DNA of 64,000 bases from Methylophaga thalassica (GCF_030159795.1 NZ_BSND01000003.1:806001-870000); one strand, 5' to 3'. Numbered from the stretch's first letter, positions 16,104 to 25,097 are shown. The notes: generated from the letters alone by a model not told the origin. Translations and numbers: made by a program.

Positions 16104-17205
16104 AGCGTTTTTGGTGCTGGCGTTTAAATTTACGTCGGTACCATAAGCAGCCGCCAGCAACACTTAACACAGCGGTGAAGATACCGGTGATGAAGACAAT
16201 AATACGACCCGTCAAATCAAAGGCCTCACCGCTGTGTAAAGGGAATAACCAGAAGGCGGTTTTTTGTCTGAGACTCATCGTATCGTAGCTTTGCTCGGCG
16301 AGTATCTCATTGGTCTGTGGGTTCAGCCACAAGACGAAACTTCCTGAGGTTTTGCGTGGGTCATTATCTGCATTTAAGCGGATTTCAACACTTGGGCTCT
16401 GACTGCTTGGTGGAATAATTCGTTGCCATTGTTTCTCTGGCCAATACTGTTTGGCACTGATGAGCCAATTATCAGGCTGAATCGGATGATTACTCAGCCA
16501 GTCTACGTCAGGCGAGGCTTTTGCTGGACGGTTGAGCAACCATTTTGTTTGATCCGGGAAGATCAAACTGATGCCAGTGATAATTAAGATAATAAACACG
16601 GGCAGTGAAATCAGTCCTAAAGCAATATGGGTACGACGCAAACGTGCAATTGTTGAGCTTGATTTTTGTGTGCGAGCCAGTAACCAGTTCCAAGCTTTTT
16701 TACTACGGGGCCAGCCATAATAAACACCCACAATAACATTGACTAGCATCAGCATAGCCAGTAAACCTAATACTAACTCCATTTTGTCGCCTAGCAAAAA
16801 CGTAAAGTGAAACAGGTAGATCATTGAGGTAAAGTAGCTTCCCCATGCCCGCACACTGACCACATCAGCCGTATACGGATTAATCATGACTTCAATGGTT
16901 TTTCCATGAAGAGGGGATTGTGAATTCATCTCCACAAAAGCGGTATACATGGCCTTATCATTGCGTGGGGTCCGTAGTGAATTGATATGGGCTACATCTG
17001 GCAAGGCATGTAAGGCTGCATACATCACTTCAGCAATGGGGGCGGGTGGGGCTGATATGCCGTCATCCAGCACCAGCTGTGGATTTAACCATTCATCAAT
17101 GGCGTGATCAAACACAATAATGGTGCCACTAATACTTTGTAAAAATAGCGGAATAAATAAAATCAGACCACTGATTCGGTGAAACTCAATCCAGAATTTT
17201 CGCAT
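16096..17205 (-). CDS. PepSY-associated transmembrane protein
   Basis: The 369-residue inner-membrane protein has four predicted membrane segments: ISGLILFIPLFLQSISGTIIVF near the N-terminus, LGLLAMLMLVNVIVGVYYG, LGLISLPVFIILIITGISLIF, and a final one at about 335-357. Two periplasmic PepSY-like stretches lie between them. His residues in the helices (EFHRISG, RTHIALG, FPLHSGEAF) resemble the PiuB/FoxB group, which is often tied to siderophore iron reduction. No iron gene is adjacent, so the role is open. Confidence 0.82.
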   Translation of the reverse strand: MRKFWIEFHRISGLILFIPLFLQSISGTIIVFDHAIDEWLNPQLVLDDGISAPPAPIAEVMYAALHALPDVAHINSLRTPRNDKAMYTAFVEMNSQSPLHGKTIEVMINPYTADVVSVRAWGSYFTSMIYLFHFTFLLGDKMELVLGLLAMLMLVNVIVGVYYGWPRSKKAWNWLLARTQKSSSTIARLRRTHIALGLISLPVFIILIITGISLIFPDQTKWLLNRPAKASPDVDWLSNHPIQPDNWLISAKQYWPEKQWQRIIPPSSQSPSVEIRLNADNDPRKTSGSFVLWLNPQTNEILAEQSYDTMSLRQKTAFWLFPLHSGEAFDLTGRIIVFITGIFTAVLSVAGGCLWYRRKFKRQHQKRFI

Positions 17206-17352
17206 GAAGAAACTATGGTCTTTGTTTGATTGCAGTTAAGGATAAGTGAAACGACATCTGACTTGCCTTGGAGGCTAAGTCAGCATGTTAGTTCAGGTAA
17301 GAATGAATATCAAATAAGGTTTGTTATTATTTAGCTTGAGTGCTAACAGTGA

Positions 17353-17544
17353 TTATTCATTCTCATGTGCGGTCTGCACATAAATACCTGTTTGATCCAC
17401 TTCCACATTAAATGTAATGGGACGACAGCATACTTCACAGTCCTCGATATACTCTTGCGACTCGACAGAGCCATCAATCACTACCGAAATAATTTCACCA
17501 CAGTAAGGGCATGACACAGTATGTTCTTGTAGCGCGTAGACCAT
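17353..17544 (-). CDS. CPXCG-motif small zinc-ribbon-like protein
   Basis: This is a 63-residue cytoplasmic protein with two cysteine pairs, CPYCG and CEVCC. It matches the widespread CPXCG family of unknown function and probably binds one zinc. A GGAG ribosome site precedes the ATG. It lies 55 bp downstream of the GNAT gene on the same strand. Confidence 0.85.
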   Translation of the reverse strand: MVYALQEHTVSCPYCGEIISVVIDGSVESQEYIEDCEVCCRPITFNVEVDQTGIYVQTAHENE

Positions 17545-17599
17545 TTTTTCTCCATCATCTTTTAGTTGAATGACTGAGATTCAGTGTAGGAGTTCCGGT

Positions 17600-18100
17600 T
17601 TAGGTCGTTGCGTTTGCTGAGTAGGTAAACAAATGACGTTTATCACCTAAGCCTACACCTGTGGCAATGATCTGAAACCCCAGATTTTTATAGAACTTGA
17701 GTAAGGCAGGATAATGATCGACCGCATCTAATTGCACTGTTTTATCATGAACTTGCTTAAGGCAAAACTTTAGCAACTGTTTGCCATAACCAGCGCCTTG
17801 CTTTTCAGGTGAAACGGCTAGTTGCGTAATATAGATCTCTGCGTCCGGAGCTTCTGGCCAACAGTCATCATAATAGCTGGCTTTTTCTGTGCCCATAGCA
17901 ATACAGCCCAGAATCTGTTCATCTTTTTCCAGCACATAGACCTGCTTTGTTAACAGGTTCTGTTGAACTGCTTCATTATCATAAACGCCCAGCCAATGCG
18001 GCATACCTTGTTGGTGCATATTCTCAGCACAGCGGATGAGTAAATCAGTGATGTTGCTAATATCTTTTTGCTCAGCTTTTCTGATGTGCGGTGAATTCAT
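17600..18100 (-). CDS. GNAT-family N-acetyltransferase
   Basis: The 166-residue protein has the acetyl-CoA binding motif with the R/Q-x-x-G-x-G/A form (SPEKQGAGYGKQLLKF) and a C-terminal YKNLGFQIIATGVG strand. The acceptor is unknown. Start ATG 18100 is chosen because it overlaps the chrA stop (ATGA), which couples the two genes; a longer reading frame from 18136 would lie inside chrA. Confidence 0.85.
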   Translation of the reverse strand: MNSPHIRKAEQKDISNITDLLIRCAENMHQQGMPHWLGVYDNEAVQQNLLTKQVYVLEKDEQILGCIAMGTEKASYYDDCWPEAPDAEIYITQLAVSPEKQGAGYGKQLLKFCLKQVHDKTVQLDAVDHYPALLKFYKNLGFQIIATGVGLGDKRHLFTYSANATT

Positions 18101-19275
18101 AATAAACTCGTGATAATACTGCCAGCTAGACACCATAAAACAATAATAACGGGCGATAGACGAAAAATATTCAATAATACAAAGCCCGTTAAAGCGATAA
18201 TGATATCGGTATAGGATTCAATAACATGTTGCCATATTGGTTGATAGAGTGCAGCTGCCAATAAACCAACCATAGCGGCATTAATACCTAACAGCGACTT
18301 TTGTAGGACGGCGTTAGTTTGCAGAGACTGCCAGAAAGGCAGTACTGCCAGAATTAATAAAAATCCTGGCAGAAATAATATGCACAAGGAAATAACAGCA
18401 CCAGTAACACCACCACTTTCTCCTGGTAACAGTGCTCCGAGATATGCCGAAATAGTAAACAACGGTCCGGGTACGGCTTGTGCAGCACCGTAGCCTGCTA
18501 AAAATTGTTCTGATGAAATCAGACCAGTAAAAACAATTTTGTTTTCTAATAATGGCAGTACCACATGACCGCCGCCGAACACAGTGGCACCTGCCTGATA
18601 AAAAATAGTAATAAAATGAAATAACGGCTGGTCAATATTCAGTAAGGGGATAAAAAACAACAAAATAAACAGGGCAAAAAATAAGCTAGCCGTTTTTTTT
18701 CCATAGGGCAGGTTGAGTGAAAAGGTTTGACTTTTTGTATTGGGCTGCAGCAGATATAATCCGGCGATAGCACCGAATCCCATGACAATGAACTGGCTAA
18801 AACTGAAAGCCACTAGCAATAAAAATAGCAGGCTCAGACCGGCTATGATTCTTCTATTTAAATCTGGACAAAGTTGACGTGACATTTTCCAGACGGCGTC
18901 GGCCACAACAGGAAGCGCCACAAGTTGCAAACCATGTAATACGGTATCTTTTAGTGGCGATGCTATTGCAACGACATACGTTGCAAACAGAATCAACGCT
19001 AATGCTGAGGGTAAAGTAAATGCGATGAAGGCATTGATAGCGCCTAATATGCCACCACGATACAGACCAATGGCAAACCCCAACTGACTACTCGCTGGCC
19101 CAGGTAACGTTTGACTGACAGCAAGCAGTTGGGTGAAATCCTCATCAGAAAGCCAGCGCCTATTTTCAACAAAAGCCTGTCGAAAATAAGCGATATGCGC
19201 TACCGGGCCACCAAATGCCGTCAATCCAAGTGTGAAAAACGCTTTAAAAATATCCGTATGAAGTTGAAGCTTCAC
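18097..19275 (-). CDS. chrA: Chromate efflux transporter ChrA
   Basis: The 392-residue inner-membrane protein contains two homologous CHR halves. The first (about 10-180) has FFTLGLTAFGGPVAHIAYF and the QTLPGPASSQLGFAIG motif; the second (about 220-390) has GATVFGGGHVVLPLLE and AQAVPGPLFTISAYLG. This is the long bidomain ChrA that exports chromate using membrane potential. The start is GTG at 19275 with weak ribosome-site support. A perfect 5-5-5 palindrome lies 22 bp upstream. The gene is coupled to the GNAT gene. Confidence 0.92.
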   Translation of the reverse strand: MKLQLHTDIFKAFFTLGLTAFGGPVAHIAYFRQAFVENRRWLSDEDFTQLLAVSQTLPGPASSQLGFAIGLYRGGILGAINAFIAFTLPSALALILFATYVVAIASPLKDTVLHGLQLVALPVVADAVWKMSRQLCPDLNRRIIAGLSLLFLLLVAFSFSQFIVMGFGAIAGLYLLQPNTKSQTFSLNLPYGKKTASLFFALFILLFFIPLLNIDQPLFHFITIFYQAGATVFGGGHVVLPLLENKIVFTGLISSEQFLAGYGAAQAVPGPLFTISAYLGALLPGESGGVTGAVISLCILFLPGFLLILAVLPFWQSLQTNAVLQKSLLGINAAMVGLLAAALYQPIWQHVIESYTDIIIALTGFVLLNIFRLSPVIIVLWCLAGSIITSLL

Positions 19276-19296
19276 ATATAGGCCTTTAAGTATGTT

Positions 19297-19311
19297 GACG
19301 ATATAGTCGTC
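19297..19311. promoter_or_regulatory. Palindrome upstream of chrA, possible operator
   Basis: GACGATATAGTCGTC is an inverted repeat (GACGA-N5-TCGTC) 22 bp before the chrA start. It shares the AGTCGTCTTT half with the NemR-type operator near yqhD. The binding protein is unknown. Confidence 0.45.
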
Positions 19312-19334
19312 TTTCTCATTATGTCTTTCTCTGA

Positions 19335-19535
19335 CTATTGAATGACTGGGTTTCTCTCTGCACTATCTTGCTTAATGGCTGTCCATACTTTTTCATGCAT
19401 ATAGAACGCAACAGTATTGATTGCGGGTTCAATTAACGCCATTGTGCCGCCAACTAATACGCTACCCGTCATTACATAACCAACGGTAAATGCAACGCTG
19501 AAATGGACAACTGCAAAGCTTAACGTTTTAGTCAT
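19335..19535 (-). CDS. DUF2061 small membrane protein
   Basis: This is a 66-residue protein with two hydrophobic segments and the DUF2061 pattern (FAVVHFSVAFTVGYVMTGS, then ALIEPAINTVAFYMHEKVW). The function is unknown. The start is ATG 19535 because AGGAGA lies seven bases upstream; longer readings lack a ribosome site. A strong Fur box lies about 20 bp upstream, so expression should follow iron level. It is close to dps (divergent). Confidence 0.8.
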   Translation of the reverse strand: MTKTLSFAVVHFSVAFTVGYVMTGSVLVGGTMALIEPAINTVAFYMHEKVWTAIKQDSAERNPVIQ

Positions 19536-19555
19536 GATCATTCTCCTGTTTAGTT

Positions 19556-19574
19556 GAGAATGATTATCATTAAC
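19556..19574. promoter_or_regulatory. Fur box
   Basis: GAGAATGATTATCATTAAC matches the 19-bp Fur consensus GATAATGATWATCATTATC at 17 of 19 positions. It lies just upstream of the DUF2061 gene and about 210 bp from dps. Confidence 0.8.
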
Positions 19575-19782
19575 CTGTGTAGCTTTGTACAACAACTTAG
19601 TTAAATGACATTGATTGGAAAAGTCGATAATTTAATCATCGTTTTTATCTATTATTTTCATGGAAATAAACTGTTTCACATTTCTTATACAATCATTATG
19701 ATGTAATTATATTTAATCGATATGAACGAATCAGCGTTCATAGTGACTATATATGTCCACTAAATAATAAGGAGGCTCATTA

Positions 19783-20253
19783 ATGAGTACCATTGATATC
19801 GGTATCAATAAGCAGGATAGACAAGATATTGCTGAAGGTTTAAAAAACCTGTTGGCAGATTCATACACTCTTTATTTACAAACACATAACTTCCACTGGA
19901 ATGTCACTGGACCACAATTCCGTGAATTACATCTGATGTTCGAAGAACAATACACAGAACTTGCTGTAGCCGTGGATGATATTGCGGAGCGCATACGGAC
20001 TCTGGATGTTGCCGCTCCAGGCACCTATAAATCGTTCGCTGAACTGAGTTCAATTAAAGAAGTGGAAGGCGTGCCAGAAGCAAAAGAAATGGTCGGTCTG
20101 TTGACTCATGGTCATGAGCAAGTTGTTAAAACTTGCCGTAAAGTATTAAAGCTTGCCCAAGAAGCAGATGATGAATCTTCTGCATCGCTGGTGTCTGACC
20201 GCATGCGTGTTCATGAAAAAACAGCATGGATGTTACGTGCACTTAAAGCCTAG
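19783..20253 (+). CDS. dps: Dps-family ferritin-like DNA protection protein
   Basis: The 156-residue protein should form a dodecamer that oxidises and stores iron and protects DNA. Ferroxidase signatures are present: [24 protein letters not shown] (His38, His50, Glu54) and [12 protein letters not shown]. The N-terminal tail is short and carries few lysines, so direct DNA binding is uncertain. An AAGGAGG ribosome site precedes the ATG. A strong terminator follows. Confidence 0.93.
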   Translation: MSTIDIGINKQDRQDIAEGLKNLLADSYTLYLQTHNFHWNVTGPQFRELHLMFEEQYTELAVAVDDIAERIRTLDVAAPGTYKSFAELSSIKEVEGVPEAKEMVGLLTHGHEQVVKTCRKVLKLAQEADDESSASLVSDRMRVHEKTAWMLRALKA

Positions 20254-20270
20254 TTGTATTCAATATTATA

Positions 20271-20296
20271 AAAAGGGAGCGAAAGCTCCCTTTTTT
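20271..20296. terminator. Intrinsic terminator after dps
   Basis: GGGAGC-GAAA-GCTCCC with a tetraloop, flanked by A and T runs, ends dps. It could also serve the converging channel gene. Confidence 0.92.
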
Positions 20297-21107
20297 ATTT
20301 CTGCTTAGTGATAAGTTGCTTTAACTCTTCTATTTGATCAGATAAGTCTTGAATAGTCGTTTCACCGGCATGCTCTCTTTGCCACTGTTCGGCGTTCTCT
20401 TTTTCCATCACGTTGACCACAATGCCGATAAGCATATTCAGAAAAGCAAAGGCGTTTAGGAAGATGAAACTGATATAGAAAATCCAACTCAATGGATAGA
20501 CTGCCATTGTTTCGTACATCACATCTGTCCAGTCCTCAAACGTCATGATACGGAACAGCGTTAGCATCGAAATAGCAATATCTCCCCATAAGGTTTTATT
20601 GACGCTGGCGAAAAAAGTGGTTCCTACAGCCGCATAAATATAAACAATGATAAACATCAGAAGAGCGACATAACCGAGTTGCGGCAGGGCACGTAGTAAA
20701 GAATTAAGTAATGTTCGTAGTTCAGGGATGACAGATACCATACGTAACACACGAAATATTCTGATTAAACGTCCTACTAGAGCGAGTTCACTGTCTTCTA
20801 TCGGGATAAGGCTGACAACAACGATAATGGTGTCAAAAATATTCCAGCCACTTTTAAAAAACGCGATTTTCCTGGTTTCGGCAAAAAAGCGAATACTAAT
20901 CTCAATAAGAAAAAACACAGTGATGGCATAATCCAGCCACACAATTACGGTTAGCAAATTAGGCGGAATGTTGTAGGTTTTTGCACCGATCATTAACGCT
21001 GAAAAAAGGATGACAGCCACGACAATCGATTCAAATAATTTATTTTGTTTTATGTTAAGAAAAACAGCCGCAAAACGATTTGTCTTTTGGGTAAGAGATG
21101 AGGCCAT
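20295..21107 (-). CDS. Voltage-gated cation channel (bacterial Nav/Cav-like)
   Basis: The 270-residue single-domain channel has six transmembrane segments. The S4 voltage sensor carries Arg113, Arg116, Arg119 and Arg122 at three-residue spacing (VGRLIRIFRVLRMV). The pore loop reads TFEDWTD (189-195), where NaChBac-type sodium channels have T-L-E-S-W. Asp at the positions after Glu and at the end of the loop resembles the engineered calcium-selective CavAb filter. S6 (FIFLNAFAFLNMLIGIVVNVM) is followed by a C-terminal coiled coil (QDLSDQIEELKQLI) that should drive tetramer assembly. Ion choice is inferred. Confidence 0.88.
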   Translation of the reverse strand: MASSLTQKTNRFAAVFLNIKQNKLFESIVVAVILFSALMIGAKTYNIPPNLLTVIVWLDYAITVFFLIEISIRFFAETRKIAFFKSGWNIFDTIIVVVSLIPIEDSELALVGRLIRIFRVLRMVSVIPELRTLLNSLLRALPQLGYVALLMFIIVYIYAAVGTTFFASVNKTLWGDIAISMLTLFRIMTFEDWTDVMYETMAVYPLSWIFYISFIFLNAFAFLNMLIGIVVNVMEKENAEQWQREHAGETTIQDLSDQIEELKQLITKQK

Positions 21108-21241
21108 TTTTTCTCCTGTTTAATGATATATCTTGGCTTGCTGCGGAATAATAGCGACTGCAAAAATTTATGCAAGTCAGAACATTATCTGAGTAAGGGA
21201 TATATGGTATTGTCAATTTTTGCCATTAAAGGAGAGCGGTT

Positions 21242-21844
21242 ATGACGACATTACGTGATATCGTTGGAATAGGGCATCAGGCTTCAGCACTAAGTGAATC
21301 TGCGTTAATCCTTATTGATTGCCAGAATACCTACAGGGAAGGTGTGATGAAGTTAGATAACGTTGAAGCGGCTCTGCAAAACGTTAAAAAATTACTTGAA
21401 TTGGCCCGTGAGCATGGTATCCCCGTTTTCCATATACAACATGATGGGGGCAAAGGCTCGCCATATGACTTAAATAGTCGGCTCGGCGCCATTGCAGATG
21501 AAGTCGCACCCATCGATGGTGAATATGTCATCGTAAAAAGTTTTCCTAATTCCTTTATCCAAACATCTCTAGACGAAGCGCTCAGGAAACGTGGTATTGA
21601 GAATATTATCCTTGCCGGTTTTATGACACATATGTGTGTCAACTCAACCGCGCATGGTGGGTTTAATCGTGGTTATCATGTGACGATTGTTGCAGAAGCA
21701 ACGGCGACTAGGGCCTTATGCATGAATAATGGCAAGAAACTATCTGCTGAACAAGTTCAAGAGGTCACTTTGGCAGCTACTGAGGATTTATATGCCGTTG
21801 TTGTTGCTCGCGTAGATGACATACCGATAGATGCGATTCGCTAG
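21242..21844 (+). CDS. Isochorismatase-family cysteine hydrolase
   Basis: The 200-residue cytoplasmic hydrolase shows the family catalytic triad: Asp in LILIDCQNTYR, Lys in VIVKSFPNSF, and Cys in GFMTHMCVNSTAHGG. Family members hydrolyse amides, imides or isochorismate, and the substrate here cannot be read from the sequence. AAAGGAGAGCGG precedes the ATG. It is a single gene between the channel and the lipocalin. Confidence 0.88.
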   Translation: MTTLRDIVGIGHQASALSESALILIDCQNTYREGVMKLDNVEAALQNVKKLLELAREHGIPVFHIQHDGGKGSPYDLNSRLGAIADEVAPIDGEYVIVKSFPNSFIQTSLDEALRKRGIENIILAGFMTHMCVNSTAHGGFNRGYHVTIVAEATATRALCMNNGKKLSAEQVQEVTLAATEDLYAVVVARVDDIPIDAIR

Positions 21845-21863
21845 TGTATATGTTGAATAGCAA

Positions 21864-22415
21864 TTATCTTGCTTTTGGTGGTTGTCCAGACCAGTCCTGG
21901 GGAACACGCTGAATTTCACTGATATCGTAGCCAACTTGTTTAATCAGACTGAGCATGTGCTGGTAGTCAGATTCAGGAATGGTTGGTGTGCGGGCCATGA
22001 TCCATACATAATCACGCTTATTACGAGCGATAATTGTTTGTGAATAATCTTCAGTCAGATACATGATTCGGTAATCGGCTTTTATTGGCCAGATGAATTG
22101 CATCCCCCATATAGCATTGGTTTTCTTGTCGGTGATAAATCCTGTTGGATGATACGTTTTTAACTCACCATCATAACTATCTTCATGAAACGTAAACGTC
22201 GTTTGAATACTGCCATCTGGCTTTAGCTCATAGGACTCGATGGCATTGTGCGCACCTTTTTCAATATAAGTGGGAATGTTAGCGATAACATACCAATCTC
22301 CCATAAACCGATCTATATCGACATAAGAAACAGGTTGTATAGGCGAATGATTAGTCTGACACCCGCTTAAAAATATCGCCATGACAATTATTCCTGGAAG
22401 ACCAAAACGTTGCAT
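21864..22415 (-). CDS. blc: Outer-membrane lipocalin lipoprotein (Blc-like)
   Basis: A lipoprotein signal peptide ending in the lipobox LSGC precedes a lipocalin barrel of about 165 residues. The first conserved block is FMGDWYVIANIPTYIEKGAHNA, and the later Blc-like block is YRIMYLTEDYSQTIIARNKRDYVWIMARTP. It probably binds lysophospholipids or fatty acids at the outer membrane. The start is ATG 22415, with AAGGTGAG five bases upstream; a GTG at 22424 overlaps that ribosome site. Confidence 0.9.
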   Translation of the reverse strand: MQRFGLPGIIVMAIFLSGCQTNHSPIQPVSYVDIDRFMGDWYVIANIPTYIEKGAHNAIESYELKPDGSIQTTFTFHEDSYDGELKTYHPTGFITDKKTNAIWGMQFIWPIKADYRIMYLTEDYSQTIIARNKRDYVWIMARTPTIPESDYQHMLSLIKQVGYDISEIQRVPQDWSGQPPKAR

Positions 22416-22740
22416 ATCACTCACCTTGACTTTTACAGTCTATGATTAATTGTGTATCGTGAATTTGCTGTGAAGCACGTATTTGAATCACGTGCACTGT
22501 TTAAGTGCGATTTGTCGCCAAGAACGGACCTCAAAAAGAGGTAGTGTATTTGTTGTACTGCCAGTATTTCTGACATGGAATGGTCGTTATAGAGCCGTTA
22601 CGATGCGTATATCTGCTGATAGCATTTCCTTTGCTAGCGCGATACATTGATGGCTGAGAAATTGCTTCTCGATGATGTTTAATGAACACTTTGATCAAGG
22701 AAACTGGGATGAATGTAAGAATGTTTTTGGGGACGGTGTA
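22416..22740. other. Intergenic region between lipocalin and nsrR
   Basis: These ~325 bases separate divergent genes and should hold both promoters. I see a short inverted repeat GCACGT-N9-ACGTGC (22475-22495) but no gene, RNA or recognised operator. Confidence 0.5.
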
Positions 22741-23181
22741 ATGCAGCTGACTTCACATTCAGATTATGCCTTAAGGCTACTAATATATCTGGCGATTCAT
22801 GCGCCTGATAAGCCTGCGACGGTTAAAGATGCTTCTGAGCGTTATGGCATTTCTACCAACCATTTGGCGAAGGTAGCTCAGCGTCTTGTTCAGGAAAAAA
22901 TCATCAATAGTCAGCGTGGTCGTGGCGGTGGTTTATCATTAGCAATGCCAGCCGAACAAATTAACATTGGTTATCTGATTCGAAAAATAGAAAATCCAGA
23001 ATTGTTGGAGTGTTTTGGTAAGAATTGTTCCTGTCCGATTGAATCTGTATGCATGTTGTTTAGTGCTTTAAGGAAAGCTCAGCAAGCTTTTTTTAATGTT
23101 CTGGATGAATACACACTCGCTGATGTGGTTAAAAACAAACATAAATTACAACAAAGCTTATCCCTGGCTAAGGCTGTATAA
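22741..23181 (+). CDS. nsrR: Rrf2-family nitric-oxide-sensing repressor NsrR
   Basis: The 146-residue regulator begins MQLTSHSDYALRLLIYLA, as E. coli NsrR does. It has the Rrf2 winged helix (YGISTNHLAKVAQRL, RGRGGGLSLAMP) and an iron-sulfur cysteine cluster: Cys91, Cys96, Cys98 and Cys104. E. coli NsrR uses Cys91, Cys96 and Cys102. Start ATG 22741 is chosen because it restores the family N-terminus and follows GGGGAC; the longer frame from 22672 adds 23 unrelated residues. NO-detoxification genes (hmp, ytfE) are not adjacent. Confidence 0.9.
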   Translation: MQLTSHSDYALRLLIYLAIHAPDKPATVKDASERYGISTNHLAKVAQRLVQEKIINSQRGRGGGLSLAMPAEQINIGYLIRKIENPELLECFGKNCSCPIESVCMLFSALRKAQQAFFNVLDEYTLADVVKNKHKLQQSLSLAKAV

Positions 23182-23273
23182 GATTAGACATCGCTTTATT
23201 CGGTCGGATAGGTGTATTGTCAACGGGTTGGTTAATACCATTCGACTAAACCTGAATTATGGTTGAGTAGGCT

Positions 23274-23588
23274 ATGTCACACGTTAATACTATTGGGATG
23301 ATTCTGTATCTCTGCCTGGCCGTTTTCGGTGGGTTTTTATCCGGGCTGTTCAGTCATTATGTTTATCTTGCTGCCCGACGTGAATTACCCGTTTGGGTTT
23401 CATTGTTATCCAGTGTTGTTTTTTATGTTCCGCCAGTATGGGCTGTTTTGAGCCTGTTTAAAGATGATGACCTGGATGTTTTCTATATATTGCTTATTGT
23501 TTGTTTTGCTCTAGGGGTCAAGCATCACAAGAAGATAGCCGGACAGAAACAAGAGGATGAACGTGAATATCCTTTTGATTTAGACTAA
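23274..23588 (+). CDS. Small inner-membrane protein, unknown function
   Basis: This 104-residue protein has three hydrophobic segments (about 8-32, 40-60, 68-82) and an acidic, hydrophilic C-terminus ending EREYPFDLD. I do not recognise the family. It lies 92 bp after nsrR and 60 bp before a diguanylate cyclase, all on the plus strand. Confidence 0.65.
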   Translation: MSHVNTIGMILYLCLAVFGGFLSGLFSHYVYLAARRELPVWVSLLSSVVFYVPPVWAVLSLFKDDDLDVFYILLIVCFALGVKHHKKIAGQKQEDEREYPFDLD

Positions 23589-23648
23589 AAAATGGAAATT
23601 CTGTTACTGCTTCAATATCATTAACGGTTTATTTGTGGTGTATTTTCT

Positions 23649-25082
23649 TTGAAAAATCGTAAGCGTCTCTATACAGTCATCATCAGCATTATCGTTTTAA
23701 TAGGGTTTTTAGCGACAAGTCTCATCGGGTATTTTGTTGCCAGAACGTCTATTTCACAGCGTCTTCAACAGGAGATGCTGCCGCTGACCAGCGATAATAT
23801 TTACTCTGAAATTCAGCGAGACTTACTCCATCCACTTGTCATCTCATCACTGATGGCAAATGATGTTTTTGTATTTGATTGGGTAAATGATGGTGAAAAA
23901 GAGCCAGAAAAAATGGAAAGCTACCTCAGTCAAATTCAGAAAAAATACAATACAATTACAGCGTTTTTTGTCTCTAATAAAACAAAAAATTATTACCATC
24001 CATCGGGGGTGCTGAAACAGGTCTCTGAAGATAACAAAGCTGATGCCTGGTACTTTCAAGCAAAGAATTCTAATCAACCCTATCAAATCAATATTGATCG
24101 TGATACAGCAGAACCCAGCCGTCTGAGTATTTTTGTTAACTATCGTGTAATTGATAAAAAGGGTAATTTTATTGGTGTGATTGGCGTTGGTTTATCGCTA
24201 CTTGTCGTGGAAGAGTTGATTGAAAATTATCAGCAGCGCTATGGTCGCGAAATTTATTTTATTGACCGGCAGGGACAAGTCATGTTGCAAAGCAGTAAGT
24301 ACAGCAAAGAACTGCACATACAAAATAAAGAAGGGCTCGATAAAGTATTTTTACGTATTTTGACTATGCCCAGCTCATCTTTTTCATTTGACACGATCAA
24401 TGGCAGTACCATTTACCTGAACAGTCGTTTAGTTCCTGAGTTTGATTGGTATTTGATTGTTGAGCAGGTAAATGATCCGGCTACTGAAAAAGTGGAAAAC
24501 GCTCTGATTATCAACATTCTGGTGTCGTCTGCGATCAGTCTTGTAGTGTTGTTCATACTGCATCTTGCTTCTCGTGGTTACCAGGGACGTCTGGAAACGA
24601 TGGCAACAAAAGATAAACTGACAGGCGCGACGAATCGACAAATGTTTGATTCTTTCTTTACACAGGCTGTGGCGAGATCTAAGCGACGTAATGAATCATT
24701 ATCGGTTGTTTTGATTGATATCGATCACTTTAAACAGGTTAACGACAATTATGGTCATCAATATGGTGATTATGTATTAACGACAGTGGCTGGCATTATG
24801 AATCAGCATATCCGTGAAGAAGATGTTTTATGTCGATGGGGAGGCGAAGAGTTTTTATTGATGCTACAGGACTGCAGTAAAAATGAGGCCATCAGGGTAG
24901 TGAATAATCTTCGTGAAGCGATAGCAATTCATCATTTTGATTATACTGGTAAAAAGCTTCAAATTACGGTTAGTGCAGGTGTGGCCGAGTACCAGCAATC
25001 AGAAGCAATGAACCAGCTGATTGCTCGGGCTGACATATCCCTCTATCAGGCCAAAAATGATGGACGCAACTGTGTTCGTTAA
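23649..25082 (+). CDS. Membrane diguanylate cyclase with periplasmic Cache-like sensor
   Basis: The 477-residue protein has an N-terminal helix (about 9-30), a periplasmic sensor of ~245 residues typical of Cache domains (RDTAEPSRLSIFVNYRVIDKKGNFIGVIGVGLSL), a second helix (about 283-303) and a GGDEF domain. The active site reads RWGGEEF and is preceded by REED, a good RxxD inhibitory site. It should therefore make c-di-GMP in response to a periplasmic small molecule. The start appears to be TTG; the ribosome site is weak. A membrane protein follows about 15 bases later. Confidence 0.88.
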   Translation: MKNRKRLYTVIISIIVLIGFLATSLIGYFVARTSISQRLQQEMLPLTSDNIYSEIQRDLLHPLVISSLMANDVFVFDWVNDGEKEPEKMESYLSQIQKKYNTITAFFVSNKTKNYYHPSGVLKQVSEDNKADAWYFQAKNSNQPYQINIDRDTAEPSRLSIFVNYRVIDKKGNFIGVIGVGLSLLVVEELIENYQQRYGREIYFIDRQGQVMLQSSKYSKELHIQNKEGLDKVFLRILTMPSSSFSFDTINGSTIYLNSRLVPEFDWYLIVEQVNDPATEKVENALIINILVSSAISLVVLFILHLASRGYQGRLETMATKDKLTGATNRQMFDSFFTQAVARSKRRNESLSVVLIDIDHFKQVNDNYGHQYGDYVLTTVAGIMNQHIREEDVLCRWGGEEFLLMLQDCSKNEAIRVVNNLREAIAIHHFDYTGKKLQITVSAGVAEYQQSEAMNQLIARADISLYQAKNDGRNCVR

Positions 25083-25097
25083 TACGTGAGATTGCTG

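Noticed and set aside
22475-22495. GCACGT-N9-ACGTGC as an NsrR operator
   Set aside because: It does not resemble the known NsrR half-site (AAGATGCATTT type) and has no other support.
22672-22740. Longer N-terminus of nsrR from ATG 22672
   Set aside because: The extra 23 residues have no counterpart in NsrR, and ATG 22741 gives the exact family start with a ribosome site.
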